Below, in pieces: positions 34,300 through 42,708 of a stretch of DNA of 64,000 nucleotides; position 1 is the first letter of the stretch; each line of letters starts with the position of its first letter. Where the stretch lies: NCBI GenBank assembly GCA_964404895.1, contig CAYOLV010000003.1:124001-188000 (forward strand). Direction: 5' to 3'. This DNA comes from JBGSUZ01 sp964404895 (GTDB taxonomy: Bacteria; Bacillota; Clostridia; Peptostreptococcales; Acidaminobacteraceae). The translations under genes and the position numbers were made by a program. Under the pieces are notes generated by a model. That model had not been told where the DNA came from. It worked only from the letters and a program-made list of their open reading frames with translations, and did not search any database.

Positions 34300-36237
34300 T
34301 TATTGTAAATTAGGAATATAAATTAAGAATTTTACCCCTTTATCAACATCCCCTTGGTATTTTATGTCCCCTTGGAAAATTTGAACTACCGCATTGTAAA
34401 CAGCGTATAATCCTAGCCCAGTAGCCGCGAAATTGTTATCTGCCCCATAGAAAGGTTCAAATATACGTTTAGATTCTTTTATAGAAATCCCCCTGCCATT
34501 ATCAGCAAAAATAATCTCAACACCTTTTGACTTAAGTTTTAATTCTATGTCGATGCACCCCTCTTGGCCTTCCTTGAATCCGTGGATCATAGAATTTTCC
34601 GTCAAGTTGTTAAAAATCAGCATAAGAAGTTCGGGGTATGTGTCGATGATGATTTGAGCATCACAGATTAAGTTTATTTTAATAGAACCCGGTAGTACAA
34701 GTGCCCACGGGACTAGGTAGTGCTCATTAAAAAACTCAGATAAATTCAAAGCCTTGTGTTGCACTGGAGAAGACCTTAAGAGCAGGGACTTGAAAGAATC
34801 AATCAAAGAACTGGCTGCTGTTAGAGATTTGTTAACGATGTGTGCTGAATCGAACACAGTGAGAATATACGCTTTTAACTCACCTTGGTTGAGCCGCTTT
34901 TCTGCCAGAGCTTCTTCTATTTTTTCAGTTTCTTTTTCAACATAACTCACCGTGGTAATAGCATTTCCAATCGGCGTGTTCATATGATGAGCCACTTTCG
35001 TCATCAATCTTCCCATACTTGAGAAACGTTCTTCTTCCACCAATCGCTGCTGTGTTTCCTGCAGTTCTAAAATGGAGGCTGTGAGTTCTTCCTGCTTTAA
35101 TTGAATGGTGTCCATCAGGTTGTTGAAATACCTTCCAATTTCCCCTATTTCGTCCTCCGTTTCTAACGTCGAGCGAATATTTAAGTCCCCTGCTTCAGCC
35201 ATCCCCATCCATTCCTTTACCAAAACAATAGGCCTTGTAATGCTGTGGCTGATCCACTGGGTTAAGAAAATAATAGCGACGAGACAGAGGAGCAAGGAAG
35301 TGATAAAAATCCATTGAAATTGATAAAGGGGCTTCATAAACTCAGATTCATAAGCTGTTGCAGCAACAACCATGTCAAAGCCTTCTACTTCTGAATACAC
35401 GGTCACTTTCTTCCTGTACTTGGTTTCCTCTGGGTTTTTCCAATAGTAATATGTTTTTCCATTGCGCTCGGCAATGGCTTTTCGAGTAACGTCCCCCATA
35501 CTGTCCTGGCGATTGATCATATTCACACCCTTATATTTGGGGTGTATCAACAAAGTCCCATCCAAGCCGATGACTACAGGGTAGCCCGTTTCACCAAATG
35601 AAATAGCAAGTATATTCTTTTCAAAGTCGTCTATACTGACTAAAGATTGAAGTTCGCTGTCATAGCCCGTAGTAAATAGATACCATTTCCAAGGACTAAA
35701 TTGTACACAATATAAAGATTTCTCTCTTTCAATAGACTCTGAGGGATTTTTCCGACTGTATTTTATGAAGGTCTCCTCGGCTGCCATACCTTCCTGAACA
35801 TAGGAATAAGAGGACATGTCAGTCCCTACACTTTCAAAAGGATGGTAAATCGTCTTGCCATCTTCTGATAAAACGGTAATATAGCCAGATGTTCCGATTT
35901 TTTGAGCCTGAATATATTGAATAGCTTGAGCTTTCGCCTCTGCCTCACTCAGTTCTCCTAACTTATAACGGTCATAGCAATCACTGACCACATCCAAGCT
36001 CGACCAGGCTCTTGATCTAAAATAGTTCTTAATGGAAGCCTCTGCAGTTGTTTCAAGGGTTGTCTTAATCAAATTAATTTGAGTGCTCAGGGACTGATCT
36101 ACTAATTTCTGTATGGTTTGATGCACAAAGAAATAGATACCCGTCATAAGAATGATCATGACCAGCAAGAAAATAGTCGTGTATGCAACAATTAATCTGT
36201 CCTTCAAATGGAAAAACGGTATTTTTAGTCTTCGCAC
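34300..36237 (-). CDS. Sensor histidine kinase with two extracellular Cache-like modules
   Basis: A 645-residue membrane kinase. Helix one is about 15-38. The outside part has two Cache-like repeats (GTSGYITVLSEDGKTIYHP and GETGYPVVIGLDGTLLIHP). Helix two is about 308-330, followed by HAMP and a coiled coil. The phospho-acceptor box is VAHHMNTPIGNAITTVSY (near residue 417), an unusual H-box with NTP. The ATPase domain has NNLTENSMIHG, ADNGRGI and GLGLYAVY. The start is a GTG with AGGAGG seven bases upstream. There is no response regulator beside it, so it is an orphan kinase. It lies 66 bases after the CDF gene and may be in the same transcript. Confidence 0.88.
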   Translation of the reverse strand: MRRLKIPFFHLKDRLIVAYTTIFLLVMIILMTGIYFFVHQTIQKLVDQSLSTQINLIKTTLETTAEASIKNYFRSRAWSSLDVVSDCYDRYKLGELSEAEAKAQAIQYIQAQKIGTSGYITVLSEDGKTIYHPFESVGTDMSSYSYVQEGMAAEETFIKYSRKNPSESIEREKSLYCVQFSPWKWYLFTTGYDSELQSLVSIDDFEKNILAISFGETGYPVVIGLDGTLLIHPKYKGVNMINRQDSMGDVTRKAIAERNGKTYYYWKNPEETKYRKKVTVYSEVEGFDMVVAATAYESEFMKPLYQFQWIFITSLLLCLVAIIFLTQWISHSITRPIVLVKEWMGMAEAGDLNIRSTLETEDEIGEIGRYFNNLMDTIQLKQEELTASILELQETQQRLVEEERFSSMGRLMTKVAHHMNTPIGNAITTVSYVEKETEKIEEALAEKRLNQGELKAYILTVFDSAHIVNKSLTAASSLIDSFKSLLLRSSPVQHKALNLSEFFNEHYLVPWALVLPGSIKINLICDAQIIIDTYPELLMLIFNNLTENSMIHGFKEGQEGCIDIELKLKSKGVEIIFADNGRGISIKESKRIFEPFYGADNNFAATGLGLYAVYNAVVQIFQGDIKYQGDVDKGVKFLIYIPNLQ

Positions 36238-36303
36238 CAGAATTCCTCCTAAGCTTAGCAGGTGATTCTTTTACAAACATATACCCGAGTCAACAATATG
36301 CAA

Positions 36304-37179
36304 TCAGTTGTGATACGGCTCCACATGAATAATAATTGAAATGGTTTGTCCAAACTTTTCTTTCAATCTTTCGATCACATTGTGTTCGAGAGAATGGGCA
36401 TTCACCACACTCATTTCAGGGTTAATCAGAATGTGCAGATCCAAATGGATATCGTCTTGCCGCCCTCTGCTTCTAATTTTATGACAGTCCATAACCCCTT
36501 CACAAGCCATGACCACTTCGTAGATTTCTTCTGTTTTCAAAGCGGCTGCATCTGCTAAAACATGGCTAGATGCCGTGAAGATTTCATAACTGGCTTTATA
36601 AATAAACGCTGAAATAAGCAATGAAACAATGCCATCGATAATAGGTGGAACGCCTAATCGAAGCAGTATCATGGTTACAATAACACCGCTGGTAATTAGA
36701 ACATCACTTCTTGTGTGCTCTGAGTCAGAAATCAAAACGTCACTTGAAAGTTTGTGCCCTTGTGAGCTTTCAATTTTAACTACAAATATATTGACGACTA
36801 AAGTGGTGATCATGACCCCAAAGCTTGGAATGCTAATTTCTGGAATTCTCGGGTGAATAATATTGAGCACAGACCCGTAAGCTACTTTACTGGCTACAGC
36901 AAACAATAAGACCCCTATGAGCAAGCTTGAAATAGTCTCAAACTTTTTATGGCCGTAAGGGTGACTTTCGTCCACTGGACGTCCTGCAATAGATAATCCA
37001 ACAATTCCAACAATATTCCCGCTACCATCGCTTAATGAATGATAACCATCTGCGATGATACTGCCACTGTTTGACATTGTTCCTATAATCACCTTAAAAA
37101 TTGCTACCGCAAAATTAAGTAACATGACAACCCACAAAACTATAATTGCTTTTTTTGTATTACTTTGTTCCTTTACCAT
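36304..37179 (-). CDS. Cation diffusion facilitator (CDF) metal exporter
   Basis: A 291-residue member of the CDF family, which exports divalent metals against protons. There are six membrane helices and a C-terminal cytoplasmic domain of about 80 residues with the family's HxHxx pattern (DIHLDLHILINPE). Transport-site residues are His47-x3-Asp51 (DGYHSLSDGSGN) and a second His-x3-Asp in DSEHTRSDVLITSG near residue 155. Whether Zn, Mn, Fe or Co is moved cannot be told. A Fur-like sequence overlaps a possible promoter about 100 bases upstream, suggesting metal-responsive control. AAGGAGG precedes the ATG. Confidence 0.9.
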   Translation of the reverse strand: MVKEQSNTKKAIIVLWVVMLLNFAVAIFKVIIGTMSNSGSIIADGYHSLSDGSGNIVGIVGLSIAGRPVDESHPYGHKKFETISSLLIGVLLFAVASKVAYGSVLNIIHPRIPEISIPSFGVMITTLVVNIFVVKIESSQGHKLSSDVLISDSEHTRSDVLITSGVIVTMILLRLGVPPIIDGIVSLLISAFIYKASYEIFTASSHVLADAAALKTEEIYEVVMACEGVMDCHKIRSRGRQDDIHLDLHILINPEMSVVNAHSLEHNVIERLKEKFGQTISIIIHVEPYHN

Positions 37180-37280
37180 TTGTTACGCCTCCTTATATGA
37201 TTAACTCTAAGTATAGCGGAAATTTTATGGTTTGAAATACGCCTCTATCCAATTTTTGTTTTGTTTGTTTTACTGCATAT

Positions 37281-37295
37281 TGATTATCATTATCA
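37281..37295. promoter_or_regulatory. Fur-box-like sequence upstream of the CDF gene
   Basis: TGATTATCATTATCA, read on the minus strand, contains GATAATGATAATC, two adjacent GATAAT units as in overlapping Fur hexamers (13 of 15 to the 7-1-7 consensus). TTGACA on the minus strand (37307-37312) lies 17 bases upstream of TAATGA inside it, so it may cover a -10. Confidence 0.5.
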
Positions 37296-37410
37296 AATAA
37301 TCCGAATTCTGTCAAAAGCTTTGCAAAACAGGGTTTTAGCTAACAAAACTCAGAAGATATTAATTATCATTTACAGTTGGTACTTGTGATTTATATACAA
37401 CTAAAAATAA

Positions 37411-37464
37411 AAAAGAGGCGGGTAGCACTTCCAACGCAAGGTTAGAAATCATTGCCCGTCTCTC
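37411..37464 (-). terminator. Terminator of the hydrogenase-like chemoreceptor gene
   Basis: On the minus strand GAGACGGG pairs with CCCGCCTC (one G-U) around a structured 31-base interior, and T6 follows. The 334-bp spacer otherwise holds the CDF promoter region. Confidence 0.75.
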
Positions 37465-37513
37465 TGAAAAATTATTATTCTTATAAAAACCTAAAATTTA
37501 ACTCATATAGCCC

Positions 37514-39475
37514 TTAACTCGCATAGGTCTGTTCTACTTCTTCTTCCATTGCCTCAGTTTCTTGGACAATCTGCTGAATAGTGGCTGTTAATTCCTCTGT
37601 AGAAGCATTGGTTTCCTCAGAAGAGGCCAAGACATTCTGTACATTGCAGAGTACCACATGGATGGATTCGTTCAGGGTTTCAATCAAGTTTCTACATAGG
37701 GCAACTGCATCTCTGACCTGATCATAGTTTTGATTGGTCTGCTCAACTACTTGCTTAGATTGATCCGCTAATTTTCGTATCTCGTCGGAGACTACTGCAA
37801 ATCCGCGCCCTGCTTCACCAGCTCTTGCCGCTTCTATGGCTGCATTCAGTGCCAGTAAATTGGTTTGATCTGCAATGCCAATGACGGACTTACCCATCTC
37901 TGCATATTGATTAAAGCTGGTTGAGATATCGTCTAGACAAGTTGTGACTTGTTTAGCAAGTCCGCCTACGTCCGACATGGTTTCAGTGATTCCAGACACG
38001 TCACTGGTATTGCTGTCTGTAGCTTTAGCAATTTCCGACAATACACCGTCGATATTGATGATTTTTTCCTTCAGCTCTCCCGCGAAGGATTTGAGTCCCG
38101 TTGCAATCTGATTGCTACGGCTAGCCGCTTCGTCGGCTGAATATTTCGCCTCTAACGCTTCTCCGTGCTCAATATTCGCTTTAGCGCGGGCATATTCACG
38201 ACAACTGTCTGGAATGTTGTAACCTAAAACTATACCTACAGCTGCTACGCCACAATCTTTAAAACCGCATGCAGGACAATCAAAATGCTTTTCGATCTCT
38301 GTCTTTTTATGAAGCGCTTTATAACCTTCTTCAATACGCTTTTCAGCGGCTCCAGTTATTTGATAATAGTCTTTTGAATGATCTGCGTAAGTTACCGTAT
38401 AATCTGCTAAATTCAGCTTTTTATAAAGGGTTTTCACAATTTGCTTAGGAGATTTCTTGTGAACCAAATTGCTGCGCTCAGATTGTAAATTGGCTGTCTT
38501 TTTATACAAGGCAGCGTCCATTTCATCTACAGACGGCAGCGCACTCATTAATTGACCTAGGTATTCAGTCCCAGTTCCTACCGCACAGCCTTCTGTACAG
38601 TTTAAAATATCAATTAAGAGGGGTAAATTCTTAGGGTGGTGATTGATTTCTTTCAAATATTGTTGGGCGACTTTAGGACCTTCTACTCGTTTAACATGAT
38701 AGCCTTTGCCAAAGACCTGCTCCACAGACTCCTTCAACCCCCCCGGCGTTGGATACCAGAAACCCACTAAAGACTCAGGGGAATCAAAGTCCACTTCTCC
38801 ATGTTGGGCGGAGCCGCTTTTTCGATAGGCTTCCATCAGAGTTTTGAAGGATACATTGCCTTTAATGGCTTTGTATGCCCCAAATTCGTCGCTTTTTGAA
38901 ATACATGGAGAAAGACCCCATATGTTTTTAATGCCTTGTTCCTTGGACATATAAACAGCGGTACAGTGCATTGGACTGCCTACAGGAGACAGCATGGGTA
39001 ATAAATTAGGATAATAGCGTTGAATGGATTCTACAATTGTGCGACAAGGTTGTGCGATGACTGTTTTTAACCCAGCTGTTTTAATGGCTTTGACGTATAA
39101 TACAGTTGTAATATCCGCTCCAAAGCTGACATCCCAAATGTATTTGACCCCATTTTCTTTTAGCCATGCGAAGACCTTTTTGTATGTGGTTGGATAATTC
39201 AACAAAAAGGCTGGTGCGACAACGATTGCTTCAACTTCTCTGCGATTAATTGCCTGAAAAAAGGCTTCTGACTCATCTACGTAGTAGCGCGCTTGGTGGC
39301 GGCAGGCTTTTAAGCATTCACCACAAGCAATACAGTTTTCAGAAACGACGGTTGTCTTAATTTGATCTTCACCGTCCAACTGTATTTTGTTGGCGTATGC
39401 AATAGGGCACGCCTCAACGCAAGCGTTGCACCCTACACACTTCTCTAAGTCTGTTTTGATCAAATCATTTCTCAT
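37514..39475 (-). CDS. Soluble chemoreceptor with FeFe-hydrogenase-type H-cluster domain
   Basis: A 653-residue protein without membrane segments. In order: two 4Fe-4S motifs (CVGCNACVEACP 13-24, CIACGECLKACRHQA 48-62), an FeFe-hydrogenase large-subunit domain (about 80-310), a further Fe-S domain (CPACGFKDCG...DSC, near residue 425) and an MCP signalling hairpin (IADQTNLLALNAAIEAARAGEAGRGFAVVSDEIRKLA). Cys144, Cys191 (SPCISKSDEF), Cys293 and Cys297 (NCTEGCAVG) match the four H-cluster ligands. The proton-relay cysteine of TSCCP is replaced by Pro143, as in sensory rather than catalytic enzymes (groups C/D). ATG 39475 was chosen (AGGTGG eight bases upstream). Likely a hydrogen or redox sensor feeding CheA (inference). 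Confidence 0.88.
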   Translation of the reverse strand: MRNDLIKTDLEKCVGCNACVEACPIAYANKIQLDGEDQIKTTVVSENCIACGECLKACRHQARYYVDESEAFFQAINRREVEAIVVAPAFLLNYPTTYKKVFAWLKENGVKYIWDVSFGADITTVLYVKAIKTAGLKTVIAQPCRTIVESIQRYYPNLLPMLSPVGSPMHCTAVYMSKEQGIKNIWGLSPCISKSDEFGAYKAIKGNVSFKTLMEAYRKSGSAQHGEVDFDSPESLVGFWYPTPGGLKESVEQVFGKGYHVKRVEGPKVAQQYLKEINHHPKNLPLLIDILNCTEGCAVGTGTEYLGQLMSALPSVDEMDAALYKKTANLQSERSNLVHKKSPKQIVKTLYKKLNLADYTVTYADHSKDYYQITGAAEKRIEEGYKALHKKTEIEKHFDCPACGFKDCGVAAVGIVLGYNIPDSCREYARAKANIEHGEALEAKYSADEAASRSNQIATGLKSFAGELKEKIINIDGVLSEIAKATDSNTSDVSGITETMSDVGGLAKQVTTCLDDISTSFNQYAEMGKSVIGIADQTNLLALNAAIEAARAGEAGRGFAVVSDEIRKLADQSKQVVEQTNQNYDQVRDAVALCRNLIETLNESIHVVLCNVQNVLASSEETNASTEELTATIQQIVQETEAMEEEVEQTYAS

Positions 39476-39693
39476 AATGCCATCCACCTTTATAAAAGTA
39501 TGCCCTTTTTCCAATTTTGTCAGAAAGAACAGGCTTGATAACATTATCGACCAATTATTTGAAAATTGTGAGTATTTTCAGTGCATTAACAATTTTTCAT
39601 AAGATGTATATAAAAATTTCTACGTTCAACATTCAAATTATTAATGAATTTTGTTATAGATATATCATTTTTATTCAATTTTGACTTTTCTCT

Positions 39694-40641
39694 TTACAAA
39701 TCTACAATCTCCAAACCCATATTGTACTGAGCATCCAGACATTTAATAAACCGCCCCACTTCTCGCCAAGCCTTTTTAGACTCAGGAATAAATTCTCCCG
39801 CCATTTGAAAGTCGTGAAACATCCCTTCATAAACGCTGAATTGGACATTTACTCCCGAATCCTTAGCCTTCTTAGCTACTGCAATTGAATCGCTCAGGAG
39901 CATTTCAAAGCTCCCCGCTTGGATCAGCATGGGAGGAAATCCGTGAAAATCTCCAAACAAGGGCGATATATACGGTTTCTCATCGCTTTCATCGCCTAAA
40001 TAGTCTCGGTTAAAAAGCACCGATTCTTTTGTATTCCCAAACAAAGGGTCTTTCTCAAAATTAATTTCATAGGACTTGCCACTGGCGGTCATATCTGTCC
40101 ATGGAGACATGGCAATAATCCCACAGGGCAACTTACGGCCATTGGCTTTTAAATACAGACAAAGAGCCATTGCAAGGCCTCCGCCCGCTGAATCTCCCGC
40201 TAAGAGAATCTGATTTTCCTTAAATCCCTTTTCAAGGAGCCAGTCATATGCAGACAAAGCGTCCACTAACGCCGCAGGGTAAGGGTGCTCAGGCGCAACA
40301 CGATAGTCAGGTGACAACACACTGATGCCTTTTCCAAATTGACAGTACCACTTGGCCATATTTCTGTGGGCATTTCTGAGTTTCCCAATATACCCGCCCC
40401 CGTGGAGCTGAAGAATCAAGAGTTTAGTCCCCATCCGTTGCCGTGTCAAAAACTCCATAGTAAATTGATCCCTGCTAAAAACCTCTCTTCGATAGCCTCT
40501 TGGGCACATCCACTGCGGTTCTATCATCCTCTTTAGGTGTTCGCCTCTTCGAATTTGACTTCCAACAAGACGACTGGCAGTCACACGGGTAATCAGGTCT
40601 CTAACCAATTTGCCTCTTATGCTGGTTTCATTTTTAAACAT
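39694..40641 (-). CDS. Alpha/beta-hydrolase, hormone-sensitive-lipase type esterase
   Basis: A 315-residue esterase of the HSL/bacterial group IV family. The oxyanion motif HGGG is at 80-83, the nucleophile elbow GDSAGG has Ser151, and the His of the triad is in EGMFHDFQM; the Asp is presumably near SFEMLLSDS. It begins four bases after the DUF6320 gene and is the last of a tightly packed three-gene operon with an acyltransferase-like gene, so it may act on the same ester or alcohol. The substrate is unknown. Confidence 0.88.
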   Translation of the reverse strand: MFKNETSIRGKLVRDLITRVTASRLVGSQIRRGEHLKRMIEPQWMCPRGYRREVFSRDQFTMEFLTRQRMGTKLLILQLHGGGYIGKLRNAHRNMAKWYCQFGKGISVLSPDYRVAPEHPYPAALVDALSAYDWLLEKGFKENQILLAGDSAGGGLAMALCLYLKANGRKLPCGIIAMSPWTDMTASGKSYEINFEKDPLFGNTKESVLFNRDYLGDESDEKPYISPLFGDFHGFPPMLIQAGSFEMLLSDSIAVAKKAKDSGVNVQFSVYEGMFHDFQMAGEFIPESKKAWREVGRFIKCLDAQYNMGLEIVDL

Positions 40642-40645
40642 CCTT

Positions 40646-41311
40646 TTACCTCACATGGAATCTTCGTTTTAACTCGTTTGAAGCCCTTTTTCCACCGATG
40701 AGGATCGTCCCTAAAAACAGAAAAACGGAATAGGCACAAACCCCTAAACTCACATTGAGGTTTGTCGGCAGACCACTTCTGAAGAGAACAAAGGGGACCA
40801 GGCTCCATAGAATAGTTAGGAGCTCAACCATCATATAACTCTGCCAGTTCCGAATGTTGATTATCATTAAAATAATAATTGCTGTATTCATGAGAATAAT
40901 GCCGCCCGGTATGAAATAGTTCAAGGACCAGCCATCAAAACCCGTCAATAGGTCAATTAAAATAACGCCAAAAATAGCAATCATGATTAAGATAATGATT
41001 CGCGTCTTATACTCCATACTGTCCATAAAGGTAAACTTCAATCCAATGTACCCATATAGAAGCACAACTCCTGCCACAACTGCCCAAAGGGAACCGTGAT
41101 AGGTTTTGTAATTGAAAAAGAGCAACAGGGTTTCTGCAACAATTGCTGCAAATAAATAAATGCGCGTCCAAAGATGGTGTTTTTTTACAATCACCCTGAC
41201 ATTCGGATAGACATTTTCTACAGAATCTGTTTTCTCTAGGACTGATTTGCACAAAGGACACAAGGTCACATTGTCCTTAATTTCTACTTTACACTGATGA
41301 CATTTACTCAT
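40646..41311 (-). CDS. DUF6320-type membrane protein with zinc ribbon
   Basis: A 221-residue protein. The N-terminus is a zinc ribbon (Cys4-x2-Cys7 ... Cys18-x2-Cys21), followed by about six membrane helices (from LWTRIYLFAAIVAETLLLFF to VFLFLGTILIGG). It matches the DUF6320 family as remembered, which usually sits between an acyltransferase and an alpha/beta-hydrolase as here. The chosen ATG (41311) overlaps the end of the upstream gene by eight bases (ATGAGTAA), so translation is coupled. Function unknown. Confidence 0.8.
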   Translation of the reverse strand: MSKCHQCKVEIKDNVTLCPLCKSVLEKTDSVENVYPNVRVIVKKHHLWTRIYLFAAIVAETLLLFFNYKTYHGSLWAVVAGVVLLYGYIGLKFTFMDSMEYKTRIIILIMIAIFGVILIDLLTGFDGWSLNYFIPGGIILMNTAIIILMIINIRNWQSYMMVELLTILWSLVPFVLFRSGLPTNLNVSLGVCAYSVFLFLGTILIGGKRASNELKRRFHVR

Positions 41312-42632
41312 AATAGACACCATTACTTTCTATGGATACATCAATACCCTCTTCAGCCAATTTTCTGAAAAATCGTCTTTGTACGGTGGGCTCTGCCAAA
41401 TAAGAGCTGAAAGTAAATACCAAAGTGTCCTGATAAGAACAAATCAACCCTTTCAGGTTTTGCCCCTTGGACATAGCCACAATCCCATTGAATTTTTCTA
41501 CATACGGGGTGTAGTCCTCTTTCAATACGATATTGCCCACATTGGTTACGGTGGAAGTGTTGGCCAGCGCCGCAAGTCGATAAACATAATAAATGGCAAG
41601 TTTCTTGATTTCTAGCGGTATTGCCCGCATTAGAATATTCTTTTCATTGGAAACATTGTAGGAAATAATTTTTTCCAATTTTTCTTTGGAAATTTGCCCT
41701 CTCAGGCTCTCCTTAATCATTTCTATGATTTCTTCAAAGACATAGCTTTCATTTTCAACCTTAAATTCCGCTGAAACCATGACAAAGAAATTCTTTGTGG
41801 TAATGGAGTCAAAATAGCCTCTTAGGTTGACAGGCACTGCAATGCGAATAGGTCTGTCTTCCTTCACACCTCTCAAAAACTCCGTGTATATGCTCCAAGC
41901 GAAGACAGCTACCATGAACTCGTTAATCGTTGCGCCATAACGCTGACACACTTCTTTTAATTGAGCCGTTTTCATGTAGCCGTGCATGATGCCGAATTCC
42001 CCATTTTTAAGTTTGAGCCCCTTGAGCAGGTACGCCCGCTCAGAATGATAGCGTTTGACAGGCATTTTTTTAAAATTATTGAGGAAACTGTCCTCTCGGT
42101 TCATGGACGTGTTGATACTTAGCCCATCTCCAAGCTTTTCACGGAGTTCTGGGTGGGTCAGCCTCAGATATTGATAGGTCAACTCTTTTAGAAAATTAAT
42201 GCCACCCATGCCATCTGTCAACACGTGAAACACTTCTAAATTAATTTTTCGTTTATAATAACTCACCCTAAACAGGTAATTTTTATTCTTATTTTGCACA
42301 ATAAAGCGGCACGGATAAGCTGACTCCTCTTTAATGCGAGGGGCAGGTTTTCCATTCTTCTCAAAATAATACCAAAAGATGCCCTGACGAAGCCTCACAT
42401 TAAACCCTTTGAACTGAGGCAAAATCATATCTAGTGCCAATTGTAATTTTTCGGGGTCCACGTCTTCTTTTAAAAAAACGCTCAACCGATAGACATTAGA
42501 CATCTTTTCCCCTGCAATAACTGGGAAAATATGGGCTGTATTGTCCAGTTTGTCCCACCAAATCTCCGCTTCATTGAAAAGCTGTTCTCGCTCTAATCGT
42601 TTTTGTTCTCTGCGTTTTTCTTTGTCTGGCAT
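41304..42632 (-). CDS. Condensation/alcohol acyltransferase-like protein
   Basis: A protein of about 442 residues of the CoA-dependent acyltransferase superfamily (condensation or PapA-like). The catalytic His is in the degenerate motif HVLTDGMGG (HHxxxDG family), near residue 140. The structural motif DFGWG is not obvious. A basic N-terminus (KEKRREQKRLEREQL) precedes NEAEIWWDKLDN. The start is uncertain: ATG 42632 has only GGG ten bases upstream; ATG 42641 and TTG 42647 are alternatives. It heads the operon with the DUF6320 and esterase genes. It probably makes an acyl ester; acceptor and donor are unknown. Confidence 0.8.
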   Translation of the reverse strand: MPDKEKRREQKRLEREQLFNEAEIWWDKLDNTAHIFPVIAGEKMSNVYRLSVFLKEDVDPEKLQLALDMILPQFKGFNVRLRQGIFWYYFEKNGKPAPRIKEESAYPCRFIVQNKNKNYLFRVSYYKRKINLEVFHVLTDGMGGINFLKELTYQYLRLTHPELREKLGDGLSINTSMNREDSFLNNFKKMPVKRYHSERAYLLKGLKLKNGEFGIMHGYMKTAQLKEVCQRYGATINEFMVAVFAWSIYTEFLRGVKEDRPIRIAVPVNLRGYFDSITTKNFFVMVSAEFKVENESYVFEEIIEMIKESLRGQISKEKLEKIISYNVSNEKNILMRAIPLEIKKLAIYYVYRLAALANTSTVTNVGNIVLKEDYTPYVEKFNGIVAMSKGQNLKGLICSYQDTLVFTFSSYLAEPTVQRRFFRKLAEEGIDVSIESNGVYYE

Positions 42633-42673
42633 CTGCACCATTCCCAACTCGACGACTTATTTGAAATACAAGG

Positions 42674-42703
42674 TTCGCCAGCAAACCGAAATCCACTGGC
42701 GAA
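42674..42703 (-). terminator. Weak terminator-like hairpin after the chemoreceptor gene
   Basis: TTCGCCAG and CTGGCGAA are a perfect 8-bp inverted repeat six bases after the stop of the gene at 42709. No strong T-run follows, so read-through into the acyltransferase operon is possible. Confidence 0.4.
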
Positions 42704-42708
42704 ACCCT

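Noticed and set aside
37514..39475. Catalytic FeFe hydrogenase
   Set aside because: The proton-relay cysteine of the TSCCP motif is replaced and the chain ends in a chemotaxis signalling domain, so a sensor is more likely than an H2-producing enzyme.
40857..40880. Fur-box-like TGATTATCATTAAAA
   Set aside because: It lies deep inside the DUF6320 coding region, away from any promoter, and matches poorly in the second half.
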